Below, piece after piece: positions 33,578-41,656 of a DNA stretch of 64,000 nucleotides. Numbering within the stretch: the first letter of the stretch is position 1; every line of letters starts with the position of its first letter. Source of the DNA: an uncultured Eubacteriales bacterium. Its GTDB lineage: Bacteria; Bacillota_A; Clostridia; Oscillospirales; Oscillospiraceae. A program made the position numbers and the translations under genes. Location of the stretch: NCBI GenBank assembly GCA_900319835.1, contig ONPY01000004.1, positions 1 through 64,000 of the forward strand. The letters run 5' to 3'. A model generated the notes under the pieces. That model searched no databases, had not been told where the DNA came from, and worked only from the letters and a program-made list of their open reading frames with translations.

Positions 33578-34293
33578 CAGCGGATGGGGCTGTTGCTGGC
33601 GCTGATGACGTCTTCCCGGGATTCCATGAAAGCCTTCATCTCCGCGTACTCAATCTCTTTGCGGCGACGTATGGTCAGATCATACTCGGTGGTGCCGTCG
33701 CGGCGGCGGTCGACCTTGCTCTCCGTGACCTGGGCCTGCCAGAGCTCCATCTGATTCATCAGCGCGCCGTTGAAGTCATAGCCGTTTTTGACGATAAAGT
33801 GCAGGTGATTGGCGGCATACGCGTCGCCCCCGATGGCGTGGCGATGCAGCACGACCAGCAGCAGCAGGTTCACCAGAGCCGCCAGAATGCCCATCACATA
33901 CATCCCCGCGCCGACGGTCAGGCCGACGACCGCCGAAAACCAAAGCACCGCGGCGGTAGTGAGCCCGCGGACCGTGTTGCCGTTTTTGAAGATGACGCCC
34001 GCGCCGAGAAAGCCGATCCCGCTGACGACCTGGGCGGCCAGACGCGCCGGATCGGAGGTTCGGGAACCGTCCAGGATCCCTCCCAGATCCGCGAAGCCGT
34101 ATTTGGACACGATCATGCACAGGGCCGCTCCGCAGCAGACCACGATGTGCGTGCGTACGCCCGCCTCCTTGAAGCGTTTGCTCCTCTCAATGCCGATGAG
34201 CATGCCGAGGATACAGGACACGGCCAGCCTGCAGCAGCAATCCAGCAAGGGGCTGGTCGCAATCTCAAAAGACGAAAAAAAAGCGGACTGCAT
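33577..34293 (-). CDS. MgtC/SapB family membrane protein
   Basis: Inner-membrane protein of 238 residues with about five helices in the N-terminal MgtC domain (LAVSCILGMLIGIERSKRFK, VRTHIVVCCGAALCMI, SGIGFLGAGVIFKNG) and a small cytosolic C-terminal domain. Family members affect Mg2+ homeostasis or ATP synthase. In phosphate-rich metabolism it may buffer ion demand; that link is inference. It sits 26 bases downstream of HAD-like protein 5 on the same strand. Confidence 0.9.
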   Translation of the reverse strand: MQSAFFSSFEIATSPLLDCCCRLAVSCILGMLIGIERSKRFKEAGVRTHIVVCCGAALCMIVSKYGFADLGGILDGSRTSDPARLAAQVVSGIGFLGAGVIFKNGNTVRGLTTAAVLWFSAVVGLTVGAGMYVMGILAALVNLLLLVVLHRHAIGGDAYAANHLHFIVKNGYDFNGALMNQMELWQAQVTESKVDRRRDGTTEYDLTIRRRKEIEYAEMKAFMESREDVISASNSPIR

Positions 34294-34319
34294 AAGCTCC
34301 TCCCTCCATCAGGGCGCTC

Positions 34320-35111
34320 TCAAGCCGAGCCTGCGGCGCCCAGGCTGAACATCTGGTTCTCCTTGTCCATCAGCTCTCGCAGGATGGGAAAAACCTGATA
34401 AATATCCTCGATCACATAGTCCGGCTCGAACTCCCGGCGCACGCCGGCGTCCTTTTCCCCGGTCAGCTTGGAACCGATCTGGATCGCGCAGGCAAAGCCC
34501 GCCCGCTTGGAGCCGATGATGTCCCGGGAGATGGTATCCCCCACATAAACGCAGTTTTCCGGCTTCACCCGAAGCTGCCGGGTGGAGACCTCGAAGATAT
34601 CCGGCAGAGGCTTGCGCATGCCGGTGACGGAGGAGAGCGTCACGTCCTGGAACAAGTCCCGGATGCCGTATTCCTCCAGGCTGTCAAAGACCTGGTACAT
34701 GGCGGCGGTATTGCTGATGACGCCAAGCTTCAGTCCCAGATCCCGCAGGCCCTCCAGCATCTCCCGCACCCGGGGACGCAGGCTGCGGTGATAGTGGGTC
34801 AGCTCCCACATGTGGGCGATGGGCTCGCAGAGGGGCTCCAGGATCTCCCGGGGAAAGATGAAGTCTGCCAGGGCATAGTCCCGCCAGATGGGGATGGGCT
34901 TGAGCTCCACGTCGCAGCTGTCCCGGAACGCGCCGTAGCGCTTCCAGCCCTCGTCCACGCGGCGCTTGAGCTCCGCCAGATCGACCTGAGGATCCAGCCC
35001 GCCCTCACGCAGCATCCGGTCCAGCTTTTCGATAGCGGCCCACTCCGAGCGTTCATCCACATAGATATCCTCCAGCGTTCCGCCCATATCAAACATCACC
35101 GAAGTGATCAT
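34320..35111 (-). CDS. HAD-like protein 5, motif I DMGGT
   Basis: Fifth HAD paralogue, 263 residues, separated from the other four by mgtC and lacI. Motif I is SVMFDMGGTLED (D+2 Gly), motif II LGVISNTAAM, motif III GMRKPLP, motif IV CVYVGDTISRDIIGSKRAG. The C terminus has an extra tail (FSLGAAGSA). It belongs to the ABC transporter transcript (permease, ATPase, binding protein, membrane protein, HAD5, mgtC), so both LacI-controlled operons carry HAD genes. Confidence 0.85.
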   Translation of the reverse strand: MITSVMFDMGGTLEDIYVDERSEWAAIEKLDRMLREGGLDPQVDLAELKRRVDEGWKRYGAFRDSCDVELKPIPIWRDYALADFIFPREILEPLCEPIAHMWELTHYHRSLRPRVREMLEGLRDLGLKLGVISNTAAMYQVFDSLEEYGIRDLFQDVTLSSVTGMRKPLPDIFEVSTRQLRVKPENCVYVGDTISRDIIGSKRAGFACAIQIGSKLTGEKDAGVRREFEPDYVIEDIYQVFPILRELMDKENQMFSLGAAGSA

Positions 35112-35141
35112 ATTCTCTCCTCCCCTACACTCCCCCGCTTC

Positions 35142-35729
35142 TCAGGAGCGGCGGACGTATTTTTTCCACGCAGGTTCGTCCGTCTGCGCGGGAGTCTCGG
35201 GCCGGTAATCCCGGCGATACAGCAGATAGAACAGCGCCAGGCCCAGACCCACAGGGATCAGGACGAACCACAGGGCAAAGCGCAGAAACAGCTTCATGGC
35301 CTCTGCGTCCTGCAGAACCAAAGCCATAGTGATGATGGCCGCCGCCGTGTACAGCAGCAGCCAGAGATAAGTGCCCAGCATAAGTCGCTTATCCTTCAGA
35401 AGGCGATGCAGTACGAATCCAACCAGCAGAACGGCCGCGCTGACGCTGAGGGAACTGGTAAGGTTTCCCAAAACAAGTGGCCAGCTCTCCGTCAGCGGGG
35501 CGAGCCAGTCCACAATATAGGTAAAGGCAAGCAGATGCAAGGCGATGAAAACCGCGCTCAGACAGAAGGTGTAGATCAGAAAACCGCTCTTGGGCTTTCC
35601 GTTCTCGGTGAACAGGAAGCTCTGCCAGAAATGCTTGCTCCGTTCCTCCCACTTCTTCTGTCGTGCCCGGCGACGGTCTTCCCGCTCCAGGCCTCCGGTA
35701 TGCCCGTTCAGATCCTTGTTAAAGCTCAT
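35142..35729 (-). CDS. Putative membrane protein, four helices
   Basis: 195 residues, unrecognised. A basic N-terminal segment of about 45 residues (REDRRRARQKKWEER) is followed by four hydrophobic helices (about 50-72, 85-107, 115-137, 148-168) and a polar tail ending KKYVRRS. It lies between the solute-binding protein gene and HAD-like gene 5. No clear ribosome site precedes the ATG. Confidence 0.7.
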   Translation of the reverse strand: MSFNKDLNGHTGGLEREDRRRARQKKWEERSKHFWQSFLFTENGKPKSGFLIYTFCLSAVFIALHLLAFTYIVDWLAPLTESWPLVLGNLTSSLSVSAAVLLVGFVLHRLLKDKRLMLGTYLWLLLYTAAAIITMALVLQDAEAMKLFLRFALWFVLIPVGLGLALFYLLYRRDYRPETPAQTDEPAWKKYVRRS

Positions 35730-35742
35730 AGCGTTTAAAGGG

Positions 35743-35773
35743 GGCTGCGGAGCGGGAGGATCGCTCCGCAGCC
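35743..35773 (-). terminator. Hairpin after the solute-binding protein gene
   Basis: GGCTGCGGAGCG/CGCTCCGCAGCC, 12-base stem, weak T run (CCCCCTTTAAA). It may stabilise the upstream message or partly end it. Confidence 0.5.
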
Positions 35774-35806
35774 GGGTTCAGCCAGCGTCACCGGCGTGCC
35801 TTGTTC

Positions 35807-37138
35807 TCAGTGAATGTTGGGGTTCTGATCCAACCAGTAGATCCAGAGGTCCTGCGCATCCAGGAACACATTGTAGATGGAGGCCAGATCCGGTTCAGCC
35901 GCGTTGAGCTCCTTGAGGGTCATCTCGTTCTTCTTGTCCTTCACGTCGTCGCGGACCGGCCAGTTGCCTTCCTTGGCGAAGGGCTTGAAGCCGCCGCTCT
36001 CGCCGTCAGCGCCGCCGGTCACAAATCGGATGAACAGGCGGGCGCCGGCGGGGTGCTTGCAGTTGTTGACAACATACATGTACTCCAGGTTCTGAAGGCC
36101 GTTATAGGGGTTCAGCACGACCCATGCGATGTTATAGCCGGAATCGTCGCGATTGGTGATCTTGCCGGCCGAGGCCAGGGCAAGGGCGGGATCGTCAGCC
36201 GTGGAATTGTGGACCGCCTCCACCAGTTCGTCGCCGTCACCGATGAAGGTGATCTTCATCTGGCTGAATCGCCACAGATACTCCACGCCGGCGTTGTTCG
36301 CAGGTACATTGGGGAAGCCGCTGGCATCGTATGTGTACTCCAGTTCCTCGCCGTAGACTTCCTTGTAATTGGCGGCCAACTGGTCGGCGTTCACGATAAA
36401 GCTGGCGAAAATGGAAAGGTACGCTGTCTCGGAGCCGATCTCCTTGGTAAAGATGCGGTACTTCTGGCTGCCGTCCTCGTTCTTTTCGACGATCTGCCAC
36501 CAGCTGTCAATGGGCTGCCCATCGGGGAAGGCTTCGGTGTTGTAGTACCAGAAGGACTGGGAGGCGTAGAGCGGATAGCCGTAGCGCAACAGGCCATCGT
36601 CGATATGGGCGCAGATGTCTTCGGGATAGAAGGCTGTGATGATACCGTCCTCATAGTCGCCGAAGAACACATCGCCGTTAACGTCCTTCACCTGGAGTAC
36701 GTCGCCCTGGACATTATTGGCATTGGCCTCAAGACGGCACTTCTGCAGGACCTCATCGTTGTCCAGATCCATGATGTCCACGGTCAGGCCGGGGAAAGCT
36801 TCCTCAAAGGTGTCCTTCACCTTGAGCATTTTGGAGGAGGTGGCGTAGATGTTGATGGCGCTGCCGTCCTTGACCTCTTCCAGGGCCTGGGCATAGAGCT
36901 CTTCGTCGCTCATCTTGCTCCAGTCGTCATAGATGGGGCCGTAAAAGGCAGAATCCTCTACCGAGGGCGTGTCGGGCTGCGCAGGGGTGTCGGGTTGCTG
37001 CTCCGCGGGAGTATTGTCCTCTGTCTTGGCGGGAGAGACATTCTGCTTGGGGGTCTCAGTCTGGGTGCCGCCGCAGGCGGCAAGACCCAGGAGCATGCAG
37101 AGAGCCAGCAGCAGAGCGCAGATCTTGCTCAGTTTCAT
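35807..37138 (-). CDS. ABC transporter solute-binding lipoprotein (iron/sugar-phosphate type)
   Basis: Extracellular binding lipoprotein of 443 residues. The signal peptide ends LLGLAACGG, and a Pro/Thr/Glu linker leads to a type 2 periplasmic-binding fold (EVKDGSAINIYATSSKMLKVKDTFEEAFPG, YWYNTEAF-like NTEAFPDGQPIDSWWQI, FIRFVTGG). It belongs with the adjacent ATPase and fused permease. Transporters of this architecture import iron, putrescine, 2-aminoethylphosphonate or hexose phosphates (AfuABC). The island context favours a phosphorylated or polyol substrate, but that is inference. Confidence 0.88.
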   Translation of the reverse strand: MKLSKICALLLALCMLLGLAACGGTQTETPKQNVSPAKTEDNTPAEQQPDTPAQPDTPSVEDSAFYGPIYDDWSKMSDEELYAQALEEVKDGSAINIYATSSKMLKVKDTFEEAFPGLTVDIMDLDNDEVLQKCRLEANANNVQGDVLQVKDVNGDVFFGDYEDGIITAFYPEDICAHIDDGLLRYGYPLYASQSFWYYNTEAFPDGQPIDSWWQIVEKNEDGSQKYRIFTKEIGSETAYLSIFASFIVNADQLAANYKEVYGEELEYTYDASGFPNVPANNAGVEYLWRFSQMKITFIGDGDELVEAVHNSTADDPALALASAGKITNRDDSGYNIAWVVLNPYNGLQNLEYMYVVNNCKHPAGARLFIRFVTGGADGESGGFKPFAKEGNWPVRDDVKDKKNEMTLKELNAAEPDLASIYNVFLDAQDLWIYWLDQNPNIH

Positions 37139-37223
37139 TCTTTTTTCTCCTTTCGTCCTATTCTTGTGAGTGTCGGTGGGTTTGCGGTCTATGTTTTTCG
37201 CGGACTCGCCGCGTTGGATACGC

Positions 37224-38342
37224 TCAGCGAGCGCGTTTGATCAGGCGCGTGGTCTCTGCGTTGTAGACGTTGATCTTTTCCGGGGCGATGCTCACAAAGA
37301 CCTCCTGGTCAAGATCATAGTGGGCCAAGCCGATCTGCTTGGAGAGGAACTCGCTTTCACCGGCCTTGAGAGAAACCAGCGTTTCGGAGCCGGCAGGCTG
37401 GTTGGCGTAGACCTGCACCGGAATCCTGCCCTCTCCCGCTTCCTCAAAGATCTGGATCTGCTCGGGCCGGATGGCCACCACACAGTCAAACTCACCTTCG
37501 GGAATGGTTTCCTCGGTCAGATCCTCTGCCGGGAAGACATAGGTATCCAGCTCGCAGGTGACATGCAGGCCTTCCTCGTCCCGCTTTGCCTTTCCGGCCA
37601 GGAAGTTGATGCGGGGATTTCCTATGAAATCGGCGGCCTCGAGGTCGATGGGGTTCATGTACAACTCCATCGGCGGCGCCACCTGGCTCAGCTCGCCTTT
37701 TTTGAAGAGAGCGATCTTGGTGGACATGGTGAGGGCTTCCACCTGATCGTGGGTGACGTAGATGATCGTGGTGCCCAATTCCTTGTGGATGCGCTGCAGC
37801 TCCGAGCGCATATCCACGCGAAGCCTGGCGTCCAGGTTGGACAGGGGCTCGTCCAGAAGCAGGAGTTTGGGGTTGGAGGCCACGGCGCGGGCAATGGCCA
37901 CGCGCTGCTGCTGGCCGCCGGACAGTTCGTTGGGATAGCGGTCCACATACTCCTCAATGCGCATCATTCGGAGGGCATCCTGGATGCGGCGCTCGATCTC
38001 CTCCTTCGGCAGCTTCTGGATCTTCAGGCCGAAGGCGATGTTCTCCCGCACAGTCATGTGGGGCCAGAGGGCGTAGGACTGGAACACCAGGTTCAACCCG
38101 CGTTTGCTGGGTTCTGCGTAATAGGCCAGATCCGCGTTGATCATCTCCACACCGTCGATGGTCATGACGCCGCCCTGTGGCTTTTCCAGGCCGGAGACGA
38201 CGCGCAGCGTGGTGGTCTTGCCGCAGCCGGAAGGGCCCAGCAGGGTCATGAAGTCGCCGTCCTCAATGACCAGGTTGATGTCGCGCAAAACGTGGTTATC
38301 CCCATAAAACTTGTCGATATGCTTCAGTTCGATTCTGCTCAT
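37224..38342 (-). CDS. ABC transporter ATP-binding protein (FbpC/UgpC type)
   Basis: 372 residues. Walker A GPSGCGKTT at about 36-44, Q-loop FQSYALWPH, signature LSGGQQQRVAIARA, Walker B LLLLDEPLSNLD, switch His in YVTHDQVEAL. A C-terminal TOBE region (about 245-365) is like those of CUT1 and iron-type importers. The gene order permease, ATPase, binding protein on one strand indicates one importer. Confidence 0.93.
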   Translation of the reverse strand: MSRIELKHIDKFYGDNHVLRDINLVIEDGDFMTLLGPSGCGKTTTLRVVSGLEKPQGGVMTIDGVEMINADLAYYAEPSKRGLNLVFQSYALWPHMTVRENIAFGLKIQKLPKEEIERRIQDALRMMRIEEYVDRYPNELSGGQQQRVAIARAVASNPKLLLLDEPLSNLDARLRVDMRSELQRIHKELGTTIIYVTHDQVEALTMSTKIALFKKGELSQVAPPMELYMNPIDLEAADFIGNPRINFLAGKAKRDEEGLHVTCELDTYVFPAEDLTEETIPEGEFDCVVAIRPEQIQIFEEAGEGRIPVQVYANQPAGSETLVSLKAGESEFLSKQIGLAHYDLDQEVFVSIAPEKINVYNAETTRLIKRAR

Positions 38343-38354
38343 GATTCTTCCTCC

Positions 38355-40181
38355 TTACCACGATTTGCCAATATCGGCGCCGAAACGATTAGCGATGATA
38401 TAGCAGATCAGGATAAACATCAGCACACACACCGAGACGGCGTCGGCCATCTGGTTCATGCCGTCCTGTGAATAGGTGAAGGCCAGGTAGGACATCGTGG
38501 TGGTACGCTTGTCCATCATGATGATAATCAGGTCAAGCTCCTTGGCAATGCTGATAAAGGTCAGCATGAAGCCTGAGATAAAGCCGTTCTTGGCAAGGGG
38601 CAGGACGATGCGGGTCAGCTTCTTGCCAAAGCCCGCGCCGTTAATCTCCGCCGCCTCCTCCAGCTCCACGGCGATCTGCATCATGTTGGCCGTGCCGGAG
38701 CGGCTGGCAAAGGGGAAATGCTTGACCACACTGGTTAGCACGATCAATGTGAAGGTGCCGTAGAGCGAGGGGAGCAGGCCGCCCAGATGGGGCTTGGAGA
38801 ACATCGCCACATACATGGACGAGAAGGCGATGCCGCTCATCAGATAGGGGATGAATACCAGCTGTTCGGTCAGATTGCCATACCACTTGCCGCGGCCGCG
38901 GGTGGTGATGTAGCCCAGAAACTGGCCGCAGAAGGCGGTGATGACCGATGCGATGACCGTCAGCCGCACGGTATTCCAGACGGCCTTGCCGAACTCGGTG
39001 TTGTAGAAGATGCCTCTGTAGCTGGTGTAGTAGGGCGCCAGCTCCTCGTTGGAGCCGATCCAGTTGTACATGGTCAGATTGCTCAGGCCGTAGCCCGCGC
39101 CGGTGTTGATCTGGAAGGTCTCCATGATCAGCACGAACATCGGCATAACCATCGCGAAGAACAGAAACAGCAGCAGGAAGATCATCAGAGGAACCTTGGC
39201 CTTGCCGAGGCGCATTTCGGTACTGCGCCCGCCCTTGCCGCCGATGGTGGCGTAGCTTTTGCGAACGCCGATGATGCGCTGGTTGGCAAAGATGATGAGG
39301 GCGGCCAGGGCGATCAGAACGATGCTCATCGCGAAGCCCACGTTCTGGGGGCTGCCGTTGATGAAGTTCTTCATCTTGGTGGCCAGCGTGAAGTAGCCGA
39401 TGCGGTTGCCGAGGTTGGCCGCCACGCCGTAGGTGCCGATGGACTTGGACAGGGTCATGACCACGGCGGACAGCACACTGGGCAGCACCAGGGGGATGGT
39501 GATGGACTTGAGGATCTGGGGCTTGGACGCGCCGCAGATCTCGCCCATCTCCTCCAGCTCGGAGTTGATGGAGCGCAGGGCTGACTGCACATGGATGTAA
39601 GAAAATGCGTAATAGTGCAGCGACATGCAAAGTACGATGGCCACCGGGCCGTAGGCCAGCCAGTCCGGGATCGGGATGCCCAGGCCTTCCAGAAAGCCCA
39701 GAGAGCCGGAAGTCTTGTTGCGGAACACCGCCAGCCAGGACAGGGACTTGCACCAGGACGGGATCATGTAGGGGATGACTACCAGCATGCCCAGCAGCTT
39801 CTTGCCGGGGATGTCCGTTCTGGCAATGAGCCAGCCGAGAACGCTTCCCAGAGGGACGCTGACCAGTACCGTGAAGAAGCCGCAAACCAGTGAGTTTTTC
39901 AGCGGCCCCCACAGGGTCGCCTTGGCCATCTGCCCGGTGAGTAAATACTTCCAATAGTACAGCGTGAAGTCGCCTACCTTGGCTCCCGGCAGACGCCGCA
40001 GCTCGCCCTTCGCTACCGTAAAGGTGGAGGCAATCATCTGCAGCAAAGGAATCACGATCAGGCAGAACAGGATCACCAGGCTGATCATGACAACAAGGTT
40101 GAAGGGATTCTTGATCACATTCAGGATCTGATTTTTCAATCTGGTCTTATTGAATGGTCGTCGCGCAGCTTTTGTTTTCAC
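38355..40181 (-). CDS. ABC transporter permease, two fused membrane domains (FbpB/AfuB-like)
   Basis: 608 residues containing two BPD-type permease domains in one chain. The first EAA loop is in ELEEMGEICGASKPQILKSI and the second in ELEEAAEINGAGFGKKLTRI, each followed by I.LPL.P-like sequence. About 12 helices. I start at GTG 40181 with AAAGGGG upstream. First gene of the LacI-controlled importer operon. Fused permeases of this type occur in Fe3+ and sugar-phosphate importers. Confidence 0.92.
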   Translation of the reverse strand: MKTKAARRPFNKTRLKNQILNVIKNPFNLVVMISLVILFCLIVIPLLQMIASTFTVAKGELRRLPGAKVGDFTLYYWKYLLTGQMAKATLWGPLKNSLVCGFFTVLVSVPLGSVLGWLIARTDIPGKKLLGMLVVIPYMIPSWCKSLSWLAVFRNKTSGSLGFLEGLGIPIPDWLAYGPVAIVLCMSLHYYAFSYIHVQSALRSINSELEEMGEICGASKPQILKSITIPLVLPSVLSAVVMTLSKSIGTYGVAANLGNRIGYFTLATKMKNFINGSPQNVGFAMSIVLIALAALIIFANQRIIGVRKSYATIGGKGGRSTEMRLGKAKVPLMIFLLLFLFFAMVMPMFVLIMETFQINTGAGYGLSNLTMYNWIGSNEELAPYYTSYRGIFYNTEFGKAVWNTVRLTVIASVITAFCGQFLGYITTRGRGKWYGNLTEQLVFIPYLMSGIAFSSMYVAMFSKPHLGGLLPSLYGTFTLIVLTSVVKHFPFASRSGTANMMQIAVELEEAAEINGAGFGKKLTRIVLPLAKNGFISGFMLTFISIAKELDLIIIMMDKRTTTMSYLAFTYSQDGMNQMADAVSVCVLMFILICYIIANRFGADIGKSW

Positions 40182-40272
40182 ATCCGTTGCCCCTTTCTTG
40201 CCGGCAGGTCCGGCGTTTCGGCAGAAGCAAGCTTTCGCTTTCGCTATTTTCGGGAGATCGCTCCTTGATTTT

Positions 40273-40288
40273 ACGGATACGTTTCCGT
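40273..40288 (-). promoter_or_regulatory. LacI operator 2 (importer operon)
   Basis: ACGGATACGTTTCCGT, a 16-base near-perfect palindrome centred on CG, 17 bases downstream of the -10 box. Confidence 0.7.
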
Positions 40289-40305
40289 CTTTTCTAACAT
40301 AAATA

Positions 40306-40333
40306 ATTATAGCAAAATCACGGTTTTCGTCAA
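40306..40333 (-). promoter_or_regulatory. Promoter of the ABC importer operon
   Basis: Minus strand TTGACG, 16-base spacer, TATAAT. The remaining 270 bases up to the iolG stop are AT-rich with no gene; they include the iolG hairpin. Confidence 0.75.
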
Positions 40334-40541
40334 TAAATTCTTTGAATAATTCGTATTTTTGGTCTATCTGCTGCTTTTATTGTCCTTATCTTGTCTATAT
40401 TCACTACATCACTACTTTGAATTCATAAATCGCCAAATGTTTTTTCCGGAAATTCCCGTACTTAAATCGCATCTTTTCCGTCAAAGCATAGCTCTGCGCC
40501 ATTGCCATTTATTTGTGAAAAAAATGACCGGGATCGAAATA

Positions 40542-40584
40542 ATTCGGGACAGAAGAGGTTTCACTTCCCACTCCTGTCCCGAAT
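40542..40584 (-). terminator. Hairpin after iolG
   Basis: Eleven-base arms ATTCGGGACAG/CTGTCCCGAAT with a 21-base loop, 22 bases beyond the iolG stop; a T run appears only about 30 bases further. Confidence 0.5.
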
Positions 40585-40605
40585 CCGATCATCGTCTATG
40601 CAGTT

Positions 40606-41643
40606 TCAGCAGTAGAGCTCCGGTTTCTCGATGGTATCCACCTTCAGGAACCGGGAGGTTCCGCGGGAGGCATTCAGGGCGTCGCCGGCAACACAGGCCA
40701 CATAGCCATCCCAGGCGGAAGGTCCGGTGAGTTTGCCCTTGTTCACAGAGTCTGCCCAGGCGCTCAGTTCGATGTCATAGGCTTCGATGAAGCGCTCCTT
40801 CCAGTCGGTCATGATGGGCATACACTCGGCCGGTTTCAGGCTGTCCCAGCCGGCAGGACGGGCGCGTCGCACCACTGCGTAGGGGTCTGGGAGCTTCACG
40901 GTCCCGTTCTCGCAAACCACCTCACACTGGATGTCGTAGCCATAGCCGTCGGCCACCTGGACCTCCACGTCGATGAAGCAGCCCTTCTTGGTGCGCAGCA
41001 GAACCACCTGGGGATTGTCATAGCCCCTGTTGGAGTTTGCGCTCTGGCGCACGCGCACGCACTGGGCATCCTCATACTCATCCCCCAGCAGCCAGCGGCA
41101 GATGTCCAGCTCGTGGATGGCCACATTGGTGATGCCGTTTTCGGTCTTGAAGCCCGGCCCCTGGGAGACGTTGCGGTGGCATGCCTTGATGAGCAGGGGC
41201 GCGCCCAGCTCGCCGGAGTCAATGATGCGCTTCATCTCGGCATAGCCCCGGTCATAGCGGCGCATGAAGCCCACCTGTACCAGGCGCTTGCCGATCTCCA
41301 GCTCGCGGGCGATGATCTCCTCGCAGTCCGCCGCGTTCTGGCTCAGCGGCTTTTCACAGAAGCACCACTTCTCGTGTTTGAGCACCTCCATCACATAGTC
41401 ATGATGGGTGGAGTCGATGGAGGTGATGACCACTGCTTCCACCTCGGGATCCGCGATCAGGCCATTGCAGTCGCTGCCGAAGGAGCGGATGCCGTACTTG
41501 GCGGCCAGATCGTCCGCACTCCTGGCGGTATTGGAGGCCACGGCCACCACAGTGGCGCCGGGGACCTTCTCGATGATGCGGCGGCAGTGATCCTTGCCGA
41601 TAGCACCGCAGCCGATCAAGCCAACTTTCAAAACCTTATCCAA
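40606..41643 (-). CDS. iolG: Inositol 2-dehydrogenase (Gfo/Idh/MocA family)
   Basis: NAD-dependent oxidation of myo-inositol to scyllo-inosose, 345 residues. KVGLIGCGAIGKDHCRRI is the Rossmann loop, CFCEKPLSQNA has the catalytic Lys, RLVQVGFMRRYDRGY and HELDICRWLLGDEYE (His and Asp of the active site) closely follow Bacillus IolG, as does the end SAWDGYVACVAGDA. I start at TTG 41643, which has AAGGAGGAG nine bases upstream; the longer frame has no ribosome site. Last gene of the iol operon. Confidence 0.9.
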   Translation of the reverse strand: MDKVLKVGLIGCGAIGKDHCRRIIEKVPGATVVAVASNTARSADDLAAKYGIRSFGSDCNGLIADPEVEAVVITSIDSTHHDYVMEVLKHEKWCFCEKPLSQNAADCEEIIARELEIGKRLVQVGFMRRYDRGYAEMKRIIDSGELGAPLLIKACHRNVSQGPGFKTENGITNVAIHELDICRWLLGDEYEDAQCVRVRQSANSNRGYDNPQVVLLRTKKGCFIDVEVQVADGYGYDIQCEVVCENGTVKLPDPYAVVRRARPAGWDSLKPAECMPIMTDWKERFIEAYDIELSAWADSVNKGKLTGPSAWDGYVACVAGDALNASRGTSRFLKVDTIEKPELYC

Positions 41644-41656
41644 TGTTATCTCCTCC

